Position numbers and translations under genes: made by a program
Shown here: positions 49,797 to 57,840 of the stretch, in pieces
Layout: each line of letters starts with the position of its first letter
Numbering within the stretch: the stretch's first letter is position 1
The notes under the pieces: model-generated
Told to the model about the DNA's origin: nothing
What the model saw: the letters and a program-made list of their open reading frames with translations, nothing else
The model's database searches: none
Assembly: GCF_001297015.1 (NCBI RefSeq)
Contig: NZ_LIGE01000041.1
Coordinates: 1-64,000 of the forward strand
DNA from: Pseudomonas sp. RIT-PI-r
GTDB taxonomy: Bacteria > Pseudomonadota > Gammaproteobacteria > Pseudomonadales > Pseudomonadaceae
Length of the DNA stretch: 64,000 bases
Direction: 5' to 3'

Positions 49797-50921
49797 TTAC
49801 TTGCGGGCTTTGAGGATCACGAACTTCGGTGTCGCTGCTACTTGCTCGACGCCCCGGAACAACCGGGCCAGTTTGCTGTGATAGCCCAGATGGCGGTTGC
49901 CGACGATGTACAGCGCACCACCCACTACCAGCGCTTCGCGCGCCTGCTGGAACATGCGCCAGGCGAGGAAGTCACCGACGACTTGCTGCTGATGGAATGG
50001 CGGATTGCACAGCACCGCATCCAGTGATTGTGCCTCTTGTCCGGCCAGACCATCGCCTGCACGCACTACGACCTCGCGATCACCCAGCGCCGCGCGCCAG
50101 TTTTCAGCGGCCGATTGCACCGCCATGTACGACTCGTCGACCAGTGTGTAATGCGCATCCGGATTGCGCAGGGCGCTGGCAATCGCCAATACGCCATTAC
50201 CGCAGCCAAGGTCGGCTACCCTTGCACTGCCGAGGTTTTGCGGCAGATGCGGCAGAAAGGCGCGAGTACCGATATCGAGGCCTTCGCGGCAAAACACGTT
50301 GGCGTGGTTGAGCAGTTCGATTGCTGGCTCATCAAGGCGATAACGCGACGGGTAGGGCGAGACCGCCGGGGCCTTTGCCTGCGGCGTCGCGATCAGTAGC
50401 CGGGCTTTCTTTACGGCCAGCGAGGCTTGCACGGGGCCGATGTAACGCTCCAGTAAATCACCGGCCGCGCGTGGCAGGTGTTTGACCATCGCCGCGGCGA
50501 CGACCTCAGCACCCGGCGCCAGTTGCCCTTGCAAGCGGATCAGTTGTTCTTCGAGCAGGGCCAGAGTCTTCGGGACGCGGATCAACACACGGTCGAACGG
50601 GCCGATCAACGGCTCGCTGGCCGGGATTGGGCGAATCGCGTCGAATGCCTGACCATTGCGCAGCAAGTTCTTTTCCAGCCCAAGGAATCCGAGAAACGAA
50701 TCACCGCTGCTGCTCACTGCGACTTTGCCCAGGAGGCTGGCAGCCAGCGCGCCGAAGCTGTCATTGAGCACTAGTACCCGTGTGTTCGCTGCGGGCTGTT
50801 GCGCGGCAAGATGATTGAGCAGGTACTCGTCGGCCGCATCGAAGGCTTGCAGTGGTTCATTCTGCTGCTCGGGCTGGCGAATCAGATCAAGTTGGGCGAA
50901 GGGCGTGTCGAGCAAAGGCAT
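49797..50921 (-). CDS. rlmG: 23S rRNA (guanine-1835-N2)-methyltransferase RlmG
   Basis: A 374-residue RsmC/RlmG-type rRNA methyltransferase that modifies G1835 of 23S rRNA with SAM. The N-terminal half is a degenerate copy of the methyltransferase fold (VLVLNDSFGALAASLLGKVA). The C-terminal half is the active one, with VADLGCGNGVLAIASALRNP and the catalytic AVLCNPPFHQ near residue 310. The length matches E. coli RlmG (378). It is transcribed alone. Confidence 0.93.
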   Translation of the reverse strand: MPLLDTPFAQLDLIRQPEQQNEPLQAFDAADEYLLNHLAAQQPAANTRVLVLNDSFGALAASLLGKVAVSSSGDSFLGFLGLEKNLLRNGQAFDAIRPIPASEPLIGPFDRVLIRVPKTLALLEEQLIRLQGQLAPGAEVVAAAMVKHLPRAAGDLLERYIGPVQASLAVKKARLLIATPQAKAPAVSPYPSRYRLDEPAIELLNHANVFCREGLDIGTRAFLPHLPQNLGSARVADLGCGNGVLAIASALRNPDAHYTLVDESYMAVQSAAENWRAALGDREVVVRAGDGLAGQEAQSLDAVLCNPPFHQQQVVGDFLAWRMFQQAREALVVGGALYIVGNRHLGYHSKLARLFRGVEQVAATPKFVILKARK

Positions 50922-51095
50922 GGGGCGGGACTCTGGGTAATCAACGGGTGTCCCGCGGCCCAGGGGATCGTGCGGCGGAACCGTCCGAGTGCAATGCGAC
51001 GTGCAAGTATGGCGTCATCACTCAGGAAGGTCGCAAATGGTACTTTTTTTTCCGTTGGAATACCCGCGGGTTTTCGTCGTGGCGGGGATGTCTCG

Positions 51096-51809
51096 TCAGA
51101 TGATGCCGATCCGCGTGGCTGCAATGACGGCAGAAATCTTGTTGCAGACGTTGAGTTTCAGAATCACGTTTTGCACGTGATAGTTCACAGTCCGCTCGCT
51201 GAGGAACAGAATCCTCGAAATTTCATACGCGGTCTTGCCCACAGCTGAGAGTTTCAACACTTCCAGCTCCCGCGGCGACAGGTGTGGTTGCGCGGCCTTG
51301 AGCGCCTGTTTGGGCAGCGTCCTGGCGAACAGTTCACTCAGGTGGCTGGTCGCGTAGAACATATAGCCAAAATGCTCGTACAGTTCGAGGGGGCTCAAGG
51401 GGCCATGCTCTCTGGCCAGGCTGAGAATGCTGCACAAACCGCTTTCCTCGTGCAGAAATGACTGCGACCAGCCGTGGCGCAAGCCATTATCCTGCTGGGC
51501 TTGCCATAAGTGCGGGGTCGAGGAGAACAGGTGCTCGCTCCAGACAACAGGCAACATTGAGTGGTTGCAGTGTGCTATTGCCGGGTCGACTTTACTGTAG
51601 CGTTCCTTTTCATATTGCTGGCTGAATTGTCGGGGGTAATTATTGATTTGCAAGGCGTTAAAATCGGCATTCCGATTGTTTGATGTCAAATAGATGGCGC
51701 AAAACTTGAACCCGATATCTTCAGCAAATTTCAGCAGGATTGGATAAGCAACATCAATCTCCCTGGCGAGAGTCAGCTGCTTCAACTGGGACTCCTTCCA
51801 CATTTCCAT
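51096..51809 (-). CDS. LuxR-type solo regulator with autoinducer-binding domain
   Basis: A 237-residue LuxR protein. The N-terminal domain (about residues 15-165) is the acyl-homoserine-lactone fold and residues about 172-232 are the LuxR HTH (LSPRELEVLKLSAVGKTAYE, LSERTVNYHVQNVILKLN). Of the conserved pocket residues, Tyr66, Asp75 and Trp90 are kept but the usual Trp of YPxxW is Phe62. No luxI synthase lies nearby, so it is an orphan that may sense foreign signals or another ligand. I chose the ATG at 51809, with GGAGAG 6 bases upstream. Its base composition is below the window average. Confidence 0.9.
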   Translation of the reverse strand: MEMWKESQLKQLTLAREIDVAYPILLKFAEDIGFKFCAIYLTSNNRNADFNALQINNYPRQFSQQYEKERYSKVDPAIAHCNHSMLPVVWSEHLFSSTPHLWQAQQDNGLRHGWSQSFLHEESGLCSILSLAREHGPLSPLELYEHFGYMFYATSHLSELFARTLPKQALKAAQPHLSPRELEVLKLSAVGKTAYEISRILFLSERTVNYHVQNVILKLNVCNKISAVIAATRIGII

Positions 51810-52135
51810 CACTAACTCTCCATGAGTTCTTCGCGGGGGTGCTTTTTTGGATCCAAAGGATCAGCACGAAAACGAAGTGTAGGACGATTCTTACAAAAGC
51901 TTCTGGAATATTTTGTTATTGGAGTTCGGCGTTGTTTAAAAAAAAGATATTAGTAAGCGGCTTTTTTCATATGGTGTGTGGCATCTGATCGATCGGTAGT
52001 ATGCGAACGTTGGATGTTTGCCACTCCTTAAAGATATTGTTTGTGAGGGCTTGGCGCTAATGCCATTACAAACCACCGGTGTTTAATCGCAGAGGATTGC
52101 GCGAAACTGCGCGTACCGGTTCGATGGAGTACCCC
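51810..52135. other. AT-rich intergenic region between the LuxR gene and fpr
   Basis: 326 bases with no gene, repeat or terminator that I can name, apart from a possible lux-regulator promoter near the left edge. No lux box was recognised. Confidence 0.6.
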
Positions 52136-52912
52136 ATGACTGCCAGCACTGAGAAGTTCACCCGACAGGCCTTGCTCGATGTCCAGCCTGTTACGGCCAA
52201 TCTGTTCACGCTGCGTACCACGCGCGATGCCGGGTTCAGGTTTCGCGCCGGCCAGTTCGCCCGCCTGGGAGTGACCAAGGCTGATGGCAGTACGGTATGG
52301 CGGGCTTATTCGATGGTGTCGTCGCCGTTCGATGAGTTTCTCGAGTTCTTTTCCATCGTGGTGCCAGGAGGGGAGTTCACCAGCGAGCTGAGCCGATTGC
52401 AGGTGGGCGATACCTTGCTGGTGGAGCGCCAGGCGTTTGGATACCTGACCCTTGATCGTTTCGTCGATGGTCGCGACCTGTGGTTGTTGTCCACGGGTTC
52501 CGGGGTCGCGCCGTTTCTATCGATCCTGCAGGACTTCGAGGTCTGGGAAAAATTCGAGCGCATCATTCTCGTCTATAGCGTGCGCGAGGCGCGCGAGCTG
52601 GCTTATCAATCGTTGATCGCCGAACTGACGCAACGGGAATACCTGCAAGAGTACGCCCACAAATTTCGGTTCATCCCGACGGTTACGCGTGAGGAACATC
52701 CCGGGGCGCTGAATGGGCGCATCACCCTGCTGATCGAGAATGGTGAGCTGGAGCGCAGGGCTGGCGTCAGCCTGACGCCCGAACATTCGCGGGTCATGCT
52801 GTGCGGCAATCCGCAGATGATCGGCGACACCCGCGCCCTGCTGAAACGACGCGGTATGAGCCTGAGCCTTAGCCGCAGGCCCGGTCAGGTGGCGGTGGAA
52901 AACTACTGGTAA
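52136..52912 (+). CDS. fpr: Ferredoxin-NADP reductase
   Basis: A 258-residue flavoenzyme that transfers electrons between NADPH and ferredoxin or flavodoxin. The FAD motif RAYSMVSSP is near residue 62, the pyrophosphate and NADP motifs include LLSTGSGVAPFLSILQD near residue 115, and MLCGNPQMIGDTRALL precedes the C-terminal tail VAVENYW. The length is exactly typical for the Pseudomonas/Azotobacter group. GGAG lies 7 bases before the ATG. It shares a terminator with convergent mscL. Confidence 0.95.
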   Translation: MTASTEKFTRQALLDVQPVTANLFTLRTTRDAGFRFRAGQFARLGVTKADGSTVWRAYSMVSSPFDEFLEFFSIVVPGGEFTSELSRLQVGDTLLVERQAFGYLTLDRFVDGRDLWLLSTGSGVAPFLSILQDFEVWEKFERIILVYSVREARELAYQSLIAELTQREYLQEYAHKFRFIPTVTREEHPGALNGRITLLIENGELERRAGVSLTPEHSRVMLCGNPQMIGDTRALLKRRGMSLSLSRRPGQVAVENYW

Positions 52913-52941
52913 AAAAAACGGCACCTCACCGGTGCCGTTTT
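52911..52941. terminator. Intrinsic terminator between fpr and mscL
   Basis: CGGCACC and GGTGCCG arms (52919-52925 and 52931-52937) with eight As before and a short T-run after, between convergent genes, so it is likely bidirectional. Confidence 0.85.
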
Positions 52942-52958
52942 CGTTCATGCCAGCGTGC

Positions 52959-53372
52959 TCAGGGGCGAGTGTTCTGCGCCTTGAGCAAGTCGCGGATCTC
53001 GCCCAGCAATTCCTCTTCTTTGGTCGGAACCGGCGGCAGAGTCGGGGCCACGGCCTCTTCACGCTTCAGGCGGTTGATGGCTTTGACGCCCATGAAAATC
53101 GCGAAGGCGACGATGACGAAGTCCAGAATCGTCTGGAGGAACTTGCCGTACGCCATGACCACCGCAGGGGCATTGCCCTCGGCAGCTTTCAGCGTAATTG
53201 CCAGATCACTGAAGTCCACACCTCCGATCAGCAGGCCGATTGGCGGCATGATGACGTCGCCGACAAACGACGAAACAATCTTGCCGAAGGCCGCGCCGAT
53301 GATGATACCGACGGCCATGTCGACCACATTGCCTTTGACCGCGAAGGCCTTGAACTCACTTAGCACGCCCAT
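52959..53372 (-). CDS. mscL: Large-conductance mechanosensitive channel
   Basis: A 137-residue membrane channel that opens on osmotic downshock. The N-terminal amphipathic helix (MGVLSEFKAFAVKGNVVDMA), TM1 with AVGIIIGAAFGKIVSSFVGD and TM2 near residues 75-98 are all present, followed by the cytoplasmic helix (EEELLGEIRDLLKAQ). AAGGAA precedes the ATG. It is transcribed alone. Confidence 0.96.
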   Translation of the reverse strand: MGVLSEFKAFAVKGNVVDMAVGIIIGAAFGKIVSSFVGDVIMPPIGLLIGGVDFSDLAITLKAAEGNAPAVVMAYGKFLQTILDFVIVAFAIFMGVKAINRLKREEAVAPTLPPVPTKEEELLGEIRDLLKAQNTRP

Positions 53373-53658
53373 AGGTTATTTCCTTGTTACAGATGAGGTT
53401 GGTGTACGCAGTGTAAATCAGCAAAACGCGTCCTGCGCGAAACACCTTCTTACAATGCCCGTTTTTATCGACACATTAATTGGTAAATAGTTTGCAAAAT
53501 GCCACTAATCGCGCGCGAAATACGCCTTAACTCGCTGATCAGGAAGCTATTTTTTTCAATCGTGAAGTTGTGAAGATTCTATTTATGTTCCCGCGCCATG
53601 CCCTCTAGCCTCTGGTTGGCGCACCCGGATGCGCCCAAAAAAACCAGAGGAACCTGAT

Positions 53659-55200
53659 ATGACTTCATCGCTTGGCTCAGGGGCTTTTCCCCGTCGCCGT
53701 ACCCTTGGCGTACTCACCGCCAGCCTGCTGACGTTCTCCGTGAATGCCGCGCCCCTGACGCGCGATAACGGCGCCGCGGTCGGTGACAACCAGAACTCGC
53801 AAACCGCCGGCGCCAATGGCCCGGTGCTGCTGCAGGATGTGCAACTGATTCAGAAACTGCAGCGTTTCGACCGTGAACGCATCCCTGAACGCGTGGTGCA
53901 CGCCCGCGGTACCGGTGCGCATGGCACCTTCACCGTGACCAATGACCTGAGCGACCTGAGCAAGGCCAAGGTATTTGCTGCCGGCCAGACGACGCCCGTC
54001 TTCGTGCGGTTTTCCGCTGTGGTACATGGCAACCACTCCCCGGAAACCCTGCGTGACCCCCGTGGTTTCGCCACCAAGTTCTATACCGCTGATGGCAATT
54101 GGGACCTGGTTGGCAATAACTTCCCGACCTTTTTCATCCGTGATGCAATCAAGTTCCCGGATATGGTGCATGCATTCAAACCGGATCCGCGCACTAATCT
54201 GGACGACGATTCACGTCGTTTCGATTTCTTTTCCCATGTGCCGGAAGCCACTCGAACGCTGACCGAGTTGTATTCCAATTCGGGAACGCCCGCGAGTTAT
54301 CGGGAAATGGATGGCAATGGTGTACATGCCTATAAACTGATTAACGCGAAAGGTGAAGTTCACTACGTAAAGTTTCACTGGAAAAGTTTGCAGGGGATTA
54401 AAAACCTCACGCCTGGAGAAGTAAGCAAAGTTCAAGGTCAAGATTACAGTCATATGACCAATGATCTTGTCACTCATATCAACAAGGGTGATTTCCCGAA
54501 GTGGGACTTGTACATTCAAGTGCTAAAACCACAAGATTTGTCTAAGTTTGATTTCGATCCATTGGACGCTACCAAGATCTGGCCAGGTATTCCTGAGCGA
54601 AAAGTTGGACAGATGGTTTTGAACCGAAATCCGCAAAACGTATTTCAGGAGACCGAACAAGTGGCCATGGCGCCAGCCAATGTAGTTCCGGGTATCGAGC
54701 CATCGGAAGATCGTTTGTTGCAAGGTCGAGTGTTCTCTTATGCCGATACGCAGATGTATCGTCTCGGCGCCAACGCTTTGCAACTGCCGATCAACGCACC
54801 GAAGGTTGCGGTGAATAACGGCAATCAGGATGGCGCAATGAACATCGGCGCGAGCAACTCCGGGGTGAATTATCAGCCAAGCCGTTTGCAGCCGCGTGAA
54901 GAAGCAAATAGTGCGCGCTACAGCCAGTCGGCGCTGTCCGGCAACACTCAGCAGGCGAAAATTACACGAGAGCAGAACTTCAAACAGGCCGGTGAACTGT
55001 ATCGCTCATTCAGCCAGAAGGAACGTCGTGACCTGATCGAGAGCTTTGGCGGCTCGCTGGCGACCACCGATGACGAGAGCAAGCACATCATCCTGTCTTT
55101 CCTTTATAAGGCTGATCCGGAATACGGCAGTGGTGTGACGGCAGTAGCCAAGGGTGACCTGAGTCGAGTCAAGGCGTTGGCGGCCAAGCTGGTCGACTGA
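53659..55200 (+). CDS. katB: Periplasmic catalase KatB
   Basis: A 513-residue monofunctional haem catalase, the same length as P. aeruginosa KatB. Residues 1-31 are a signal peptide (TLGVLTASLLTFSVNAA), so it acts in the periplasm. The distal His is in RVVHARGTGAHG, the Asn in GNNFPTFFIRDA, and the proximal Tyr in RVFSYADTQMYRLG. The central part (about codons 190-330) is much more AT-rich than the ends, roughly 42% GC by hand count, which suggests mosaic ancestry. AGAGGA precedes the ATG. It is coupled with ankB downstream. Confidence 0.95.
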   Translation: MTSSLGSGAFPRRRTLGVLTASLLTFSVNAAPLTRDNGAAVGDNQNSQTAGANGPVLLQDVQLIQKLQRFDRERIPERVVHARGTGAHGTFTVTNDLSDLSKAKVFAAGQTTPVFVRFSAVVHGNHSPETLRDPRGFATKFYTADGNWDLVGNNFPTFFIRDAIKFPDMVHAFKPDPRTNLDDDSRRFDFFSHVPEATRTLTELYSNSGTPASYREMDGNGVHAYKLINAKGEVHYVKFHWKSLQGIKNLTPGEVSKVQGQDYSHMTNDLVTHINKGDFPKWDLYIQVLKPQDLSKFDFDPLDATKIWPGIPERKVGQMVLNRNPQNVFQETEQVAMAPANVVPGIEPSEDRLLQGRVFSYADTQMYRLGANALQLPINAPKVAVNNGNQDGAMNIGASNSGVNYQPSRLQPREEANSARYSQSALSGNTQQAKITREQNFKQAGELYRSFSQKERRDLIESFGGSLATTDDESKHIILSFLYKADPEYGSGVTAVAKGDLSRVKALAAKLVD

Positions 55201-55218
55201 TTTCGACGCAATGCCATG

Positions 55219-55246
55219 CGGGGCCTGAATCAGGCCCCGTTCTGTT
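55219..55246 (+). terminator. Perfect 9-bp hairpin between katB and ankB
   Basis: CGGGGCCTG-AAT-CAGGCCCCG followed by TTCTGTT. It is either a weak terminator that lowers ankB expression or a processing site. Confidence 0.65.
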
Positions 55247-55260
55247 CAAGGAGGTGGTTT

Positions 55261-55797
55261 ATGCGTGTTCTTCTATTCTTGCTGCTCGGCTGCCAGTCCT
55301 TTGCTGCGCTGGCCGAACAGAACCCTGAGGCGATCAAGGCCCAACTGCAGGACTACTATTTCGACGCCGCCCGGCGCGGTGATGTACCGATGCTCGAGAC
55401 CTTCATCGAGTCCGGCTATTCCCTCGATACCCGTGACGGCAAGGGTTACACCGCATTGATTCTGGCGGCCTATCACGGTCAGGCGCCGGCGGTGGAGCGT
55501 TTGCTCGCGGCCGGGGCCGACGCCTGTGCGCAGGATCAACGCGGCAATACCGCGCTGATGGGGGCGATCTTCAAAGGCGAGTTGCAGATCGCCCGACGCC
55601 TGATGGCTACCCATTGCAGCCCTGACCAACGCAATGGCGCCGGGCAGACGGCTGCCATGTACGCCGGGTTGTTCAAACGCCTGGAATTGCTCGATGCACT
55701 GAAAACCAGGGGCGCCGATCTGAATGCCGAGGATCCGTTGGGCAATAGCGCCACACGTCTGGCCAACGGGGAAATCCGTACCAGCGCGCCGCGCTGA
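55261..55797 (+). CDS. ankB: Periplasmic ankyrin-repeat protein AnkB
   Basis: A 178-residue protein with a signal peptide (residues 1-19, RVLLFLLLGCQSFAALA) and about four ankyrin repeats (for example GKGYTALILAAYHGQAPAVE and QRGNTALMGAIFKGELQIAR). In P. aeruginosa the homologous gene follows katB and is needed for full catalase activity in the periplasm; the same order here supports that role. AAGGAGG gives a strong start at 55261. Confidence 0.9.
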   Translation: MRVLLFLLLGCQSFAALAEQNPEAIKAQLQDYYFDAARRGDVPMLETFIESGYSLDTRDGKGYTALILAAYHGQAPAVERLLAAGADACAQDQRGNTALMGAIFKGELQIARRLMATHCSPDQRNGAGQTAAMYAGLFKRLELLDALKTRGADLNAEDPLGNSATRLANGEIRTSAPR

Positions 55798-55843
55798 TCG
55801 ACGACAGCTGCGTTATCATCGCCGTTTTTGCCGGGGGATCGAG

Positions 55844-57211
55844 ATGGCCAAGGCCAAGCGCATGTACGGCTGCACCGAGTGCGGCGCAACCTTTCCCAAG
55901 TGGGCCGGGCAGTGTGGGGAGTGTGGTGCCTGGAACACCCTGACCGAAACCATGATCGAAAGTGGCGGCGCCACAGCACCCACCGGTCGCACCGGCTGGG
56001 CCGGGCAGCAGGCACAGATCAAGACCCTGGCCGAAGTCAGCATTGAAGAGATTCCGCGCTTCTCCACCGCTTCCGGCGAACTGGATCGCGTGCTCGGCGG
56101 CGGTCTGGTCGACGGTTCTGTGGTGTTGATCGGCGGCGATCCCGGGATCGGCAAGTCAACCATTCTGTTGCAGACCCTGTGCAACCTCGCCAAGAGCATG
56201 CCGGCCCTTTACGTCACTGGCGAAGAATCTCAGCAACAAGTGGCCATGCGCGCCCGCCGTCTCGGCTTGCCGCAGGATCAACTGCGAGTCATGACCGAAA
56301 CCTGCATCGAAACCATAATTGCCACAGCTCGCCAGGAAAAGCCCAAGGTGATGGTGATCGACTCGATTCAGACGATCTTCACCGAACAACTGCAATCGGC
56401 GCCCGGCGGCGTATCCCAGGTGCGCGAGAGCGCGGCGCTGCTGGTGCGTTACGCCAAGCAGAGCGGCACGGCGATTTTCCTCGTCGGCCACGTGACCAAG
56501 GAAGGCGCGCTGGCCGGTCCGCGTGTGCTCGAGCATATGGTCGACACCGTGCTGTACTTCGAAGGTGAGTCCGATGGTCGTCTGCGTTTGCTGCGCGCGG
56601 TGAAAAACCGTTTCGGCGCGGTCAACGAGTTGGGCGTGTTCGGCATGACCGACAAGGGCTTGAAAGAAGTCTCCAACCCGTCGGCGATTTTTCTCACCCG
56701 CGCGCAGGAAGAAGTTCCAGGCAGTGTGGTCATGGCGACGTGGGAAGGCACGCGGCCGATGCTGGTTGAAGTGCAGGCCTTGGTCGATGACAGTCATCTG
56801 GCCAACCCGCGCCGGGTGACACTGGGGCTGGATCAAAACCGTTTGGCGATGTTGCTCGCGGTTTTGCATCGCCATGGCGGGATTCCGACGCACGACCAGG
56901 ATGTGTTCCTCAACGTGGTGGGCGGGGTGAAGGTGCTGGAAACGGCGTCTGACCTGGCGTTGATGGCCGCGGTGATGTCGAGTTTGCGCAACCGACCGTT
57001 GCCGCATGATCTGTTGGTGTTCGGTGAGGTCGGCCTGTCCGGCGAAGTGCGCCCAGTGCCGAGCGGTCAAGAGCGCTTGAAGGAAGCGGCGAAGCATGGC
57101 TTCAAACGGGCGATCGTGCCGAAGGGCAATGCGCCGAAGGAGTCGCCTCCAGGTTTGCAGATCATCGCCGTGACCCGCCTCGAACAGGCCCTCGACGCAC
57201 TTTTCGAATAA
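55844..57211 (+). CDS. radA: DNA repair protein RadA (Sms)
   Basis: A 455-residue recombination ATPase that promotes branch migration. Four cysteines of the N-terminal zinc finger lie in YGCTECGATFPKWAGQCGEC, then come Walker A GGDPGIGKST near residue 97 and the RadA-specific KNRFG loop (AVKNRFGAVNELGVF) near 253. The C-terminal half is the Lon-like domain (LLVFGEVGLSGEVRPVP). The length equals other Pseudomonas RadA proteins. It starts 46 bases after ankB. Confidence 0.96.
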   Translation: MAKAKRMYGCTECGATFPKWAGQCGECGAWNTLTETMIESGGATAPTGRTGWAGQQAQIKTLAEVSIEEIPRFSTASGELDRVLGGGLVDGSVVLIGGDPGIGKSTILLQTLCNLAKSMPALYVTGEESQQQVAMRARRLGLPQDQLRVMTETCIETIIATARQEKPKVMVIDSIQTIFTEQLQSAPGGVSQVRESAALLVRYAKQSGTAIFLVGHVTKEGALAGPRVLEHMVDTVLYFEGESDGRLRLLRAVKNRFGAVNELGVFGMTDKGLKEVSNPSAIFLTRAQEEVPGSVVMATWEGTRPMLVEVQALVDDSHLANPRRVTLGLDQNRLAMLLAVLHRHGGIPTHDQDVFLNVVGGVKVLETASDLALMAAVMSSLRNRPLPHDLLVFGEVGLSGEVRPVPSGQERLKEAAKHGFKRAIVPKGNAPKESPPGLQIIAVTRLEQALDALFE

Positions 57212-57222
57212 CCAGAGATACC

Positions 57223-57301
57223 CTGTAGGAGCTGCCGCAGGCTGCGATCTTTTGATCTTCAAAACAAAGTCAAAAGATCGCAGCCTGCGGCAGCTCCTAC
57301 A
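57223..57301. repeat. REP pair, GTAGGAGCTGCCG family
   Basis: Near-perfect inverted arms with a loop of about 25 bases between the convergent radA and PilZ genes. Confidence 0.9.
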
Positions 57302-57311
57302 GGGGCAAGCT

Positions 57312-57680
57312 TCAGATTTCGATCAGCGCGCCCAGTTCGCGTTCCAGTTCGGCTTCGTCAGCCAGATTCAGCTCGATCAATCGCCGCAAGCGCTGGATCG
57401 ACTCCAGACTGATGTGCCGGCAGACAAACCCCAACTGGCCGTTCTCTTCATGGGCCAAGTGCACATCCATCTCGATATCGACGTCATCGCTCAGATGAAT
57501 ATCGACGAAGAAATCCTTCTGCGCGTCCCCCAGCCACGGCTCCGGTCGCTCGATCAACAGCCCTTTGAGCGAGAGGTCGATCAACTTGACGGGCCAGATG
57601 TACTCGGCCTGACTCAGCTCGGTTCTGGCATCGAACGCAATACGTTTGAAGCGACGACGGTTGGCTGGGTGCTCGCTCAT
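57312..57680 (-). CDS. PilZ domain protein
   Basis: A 122-residue single PilZ domain that can bind cyclic di-GMP. The two contact motifs are visible: RRRFKR near residue 8 and DLSLKG near residue 35. The ATG at 57680 is preceded by GGAGGATTG. It lies alone between radA and cstA. Its output partner is unknown. Confidence 0.93.
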   Translation of the reverse strand: MSEHPANRRRFKRIAFDARTELSQAEYIWPVKLIDLSLKGLLIERPEPWLGDAQKDFFVDIHLSDDVDIEMDVHLAHEENGQLGFVCRHISLESIQRLRRLIELNLADEAELERELGALIEI

Positions 57681-57840
57681 GGCGCAATCCTCCGAAGGTT
57701 CGCTGACTATAGACCCGCATTGTTCGCGCGTGCCAGCGCAAACGGGCCAGATAGACCAATGTCGGGGTATGGCCTTTGGCGCCGTTAGCGCTAAACTCGG
57801 GGTGGCTGTCTTTCTTGTCCACCCTGGCTGGAATAATAAA

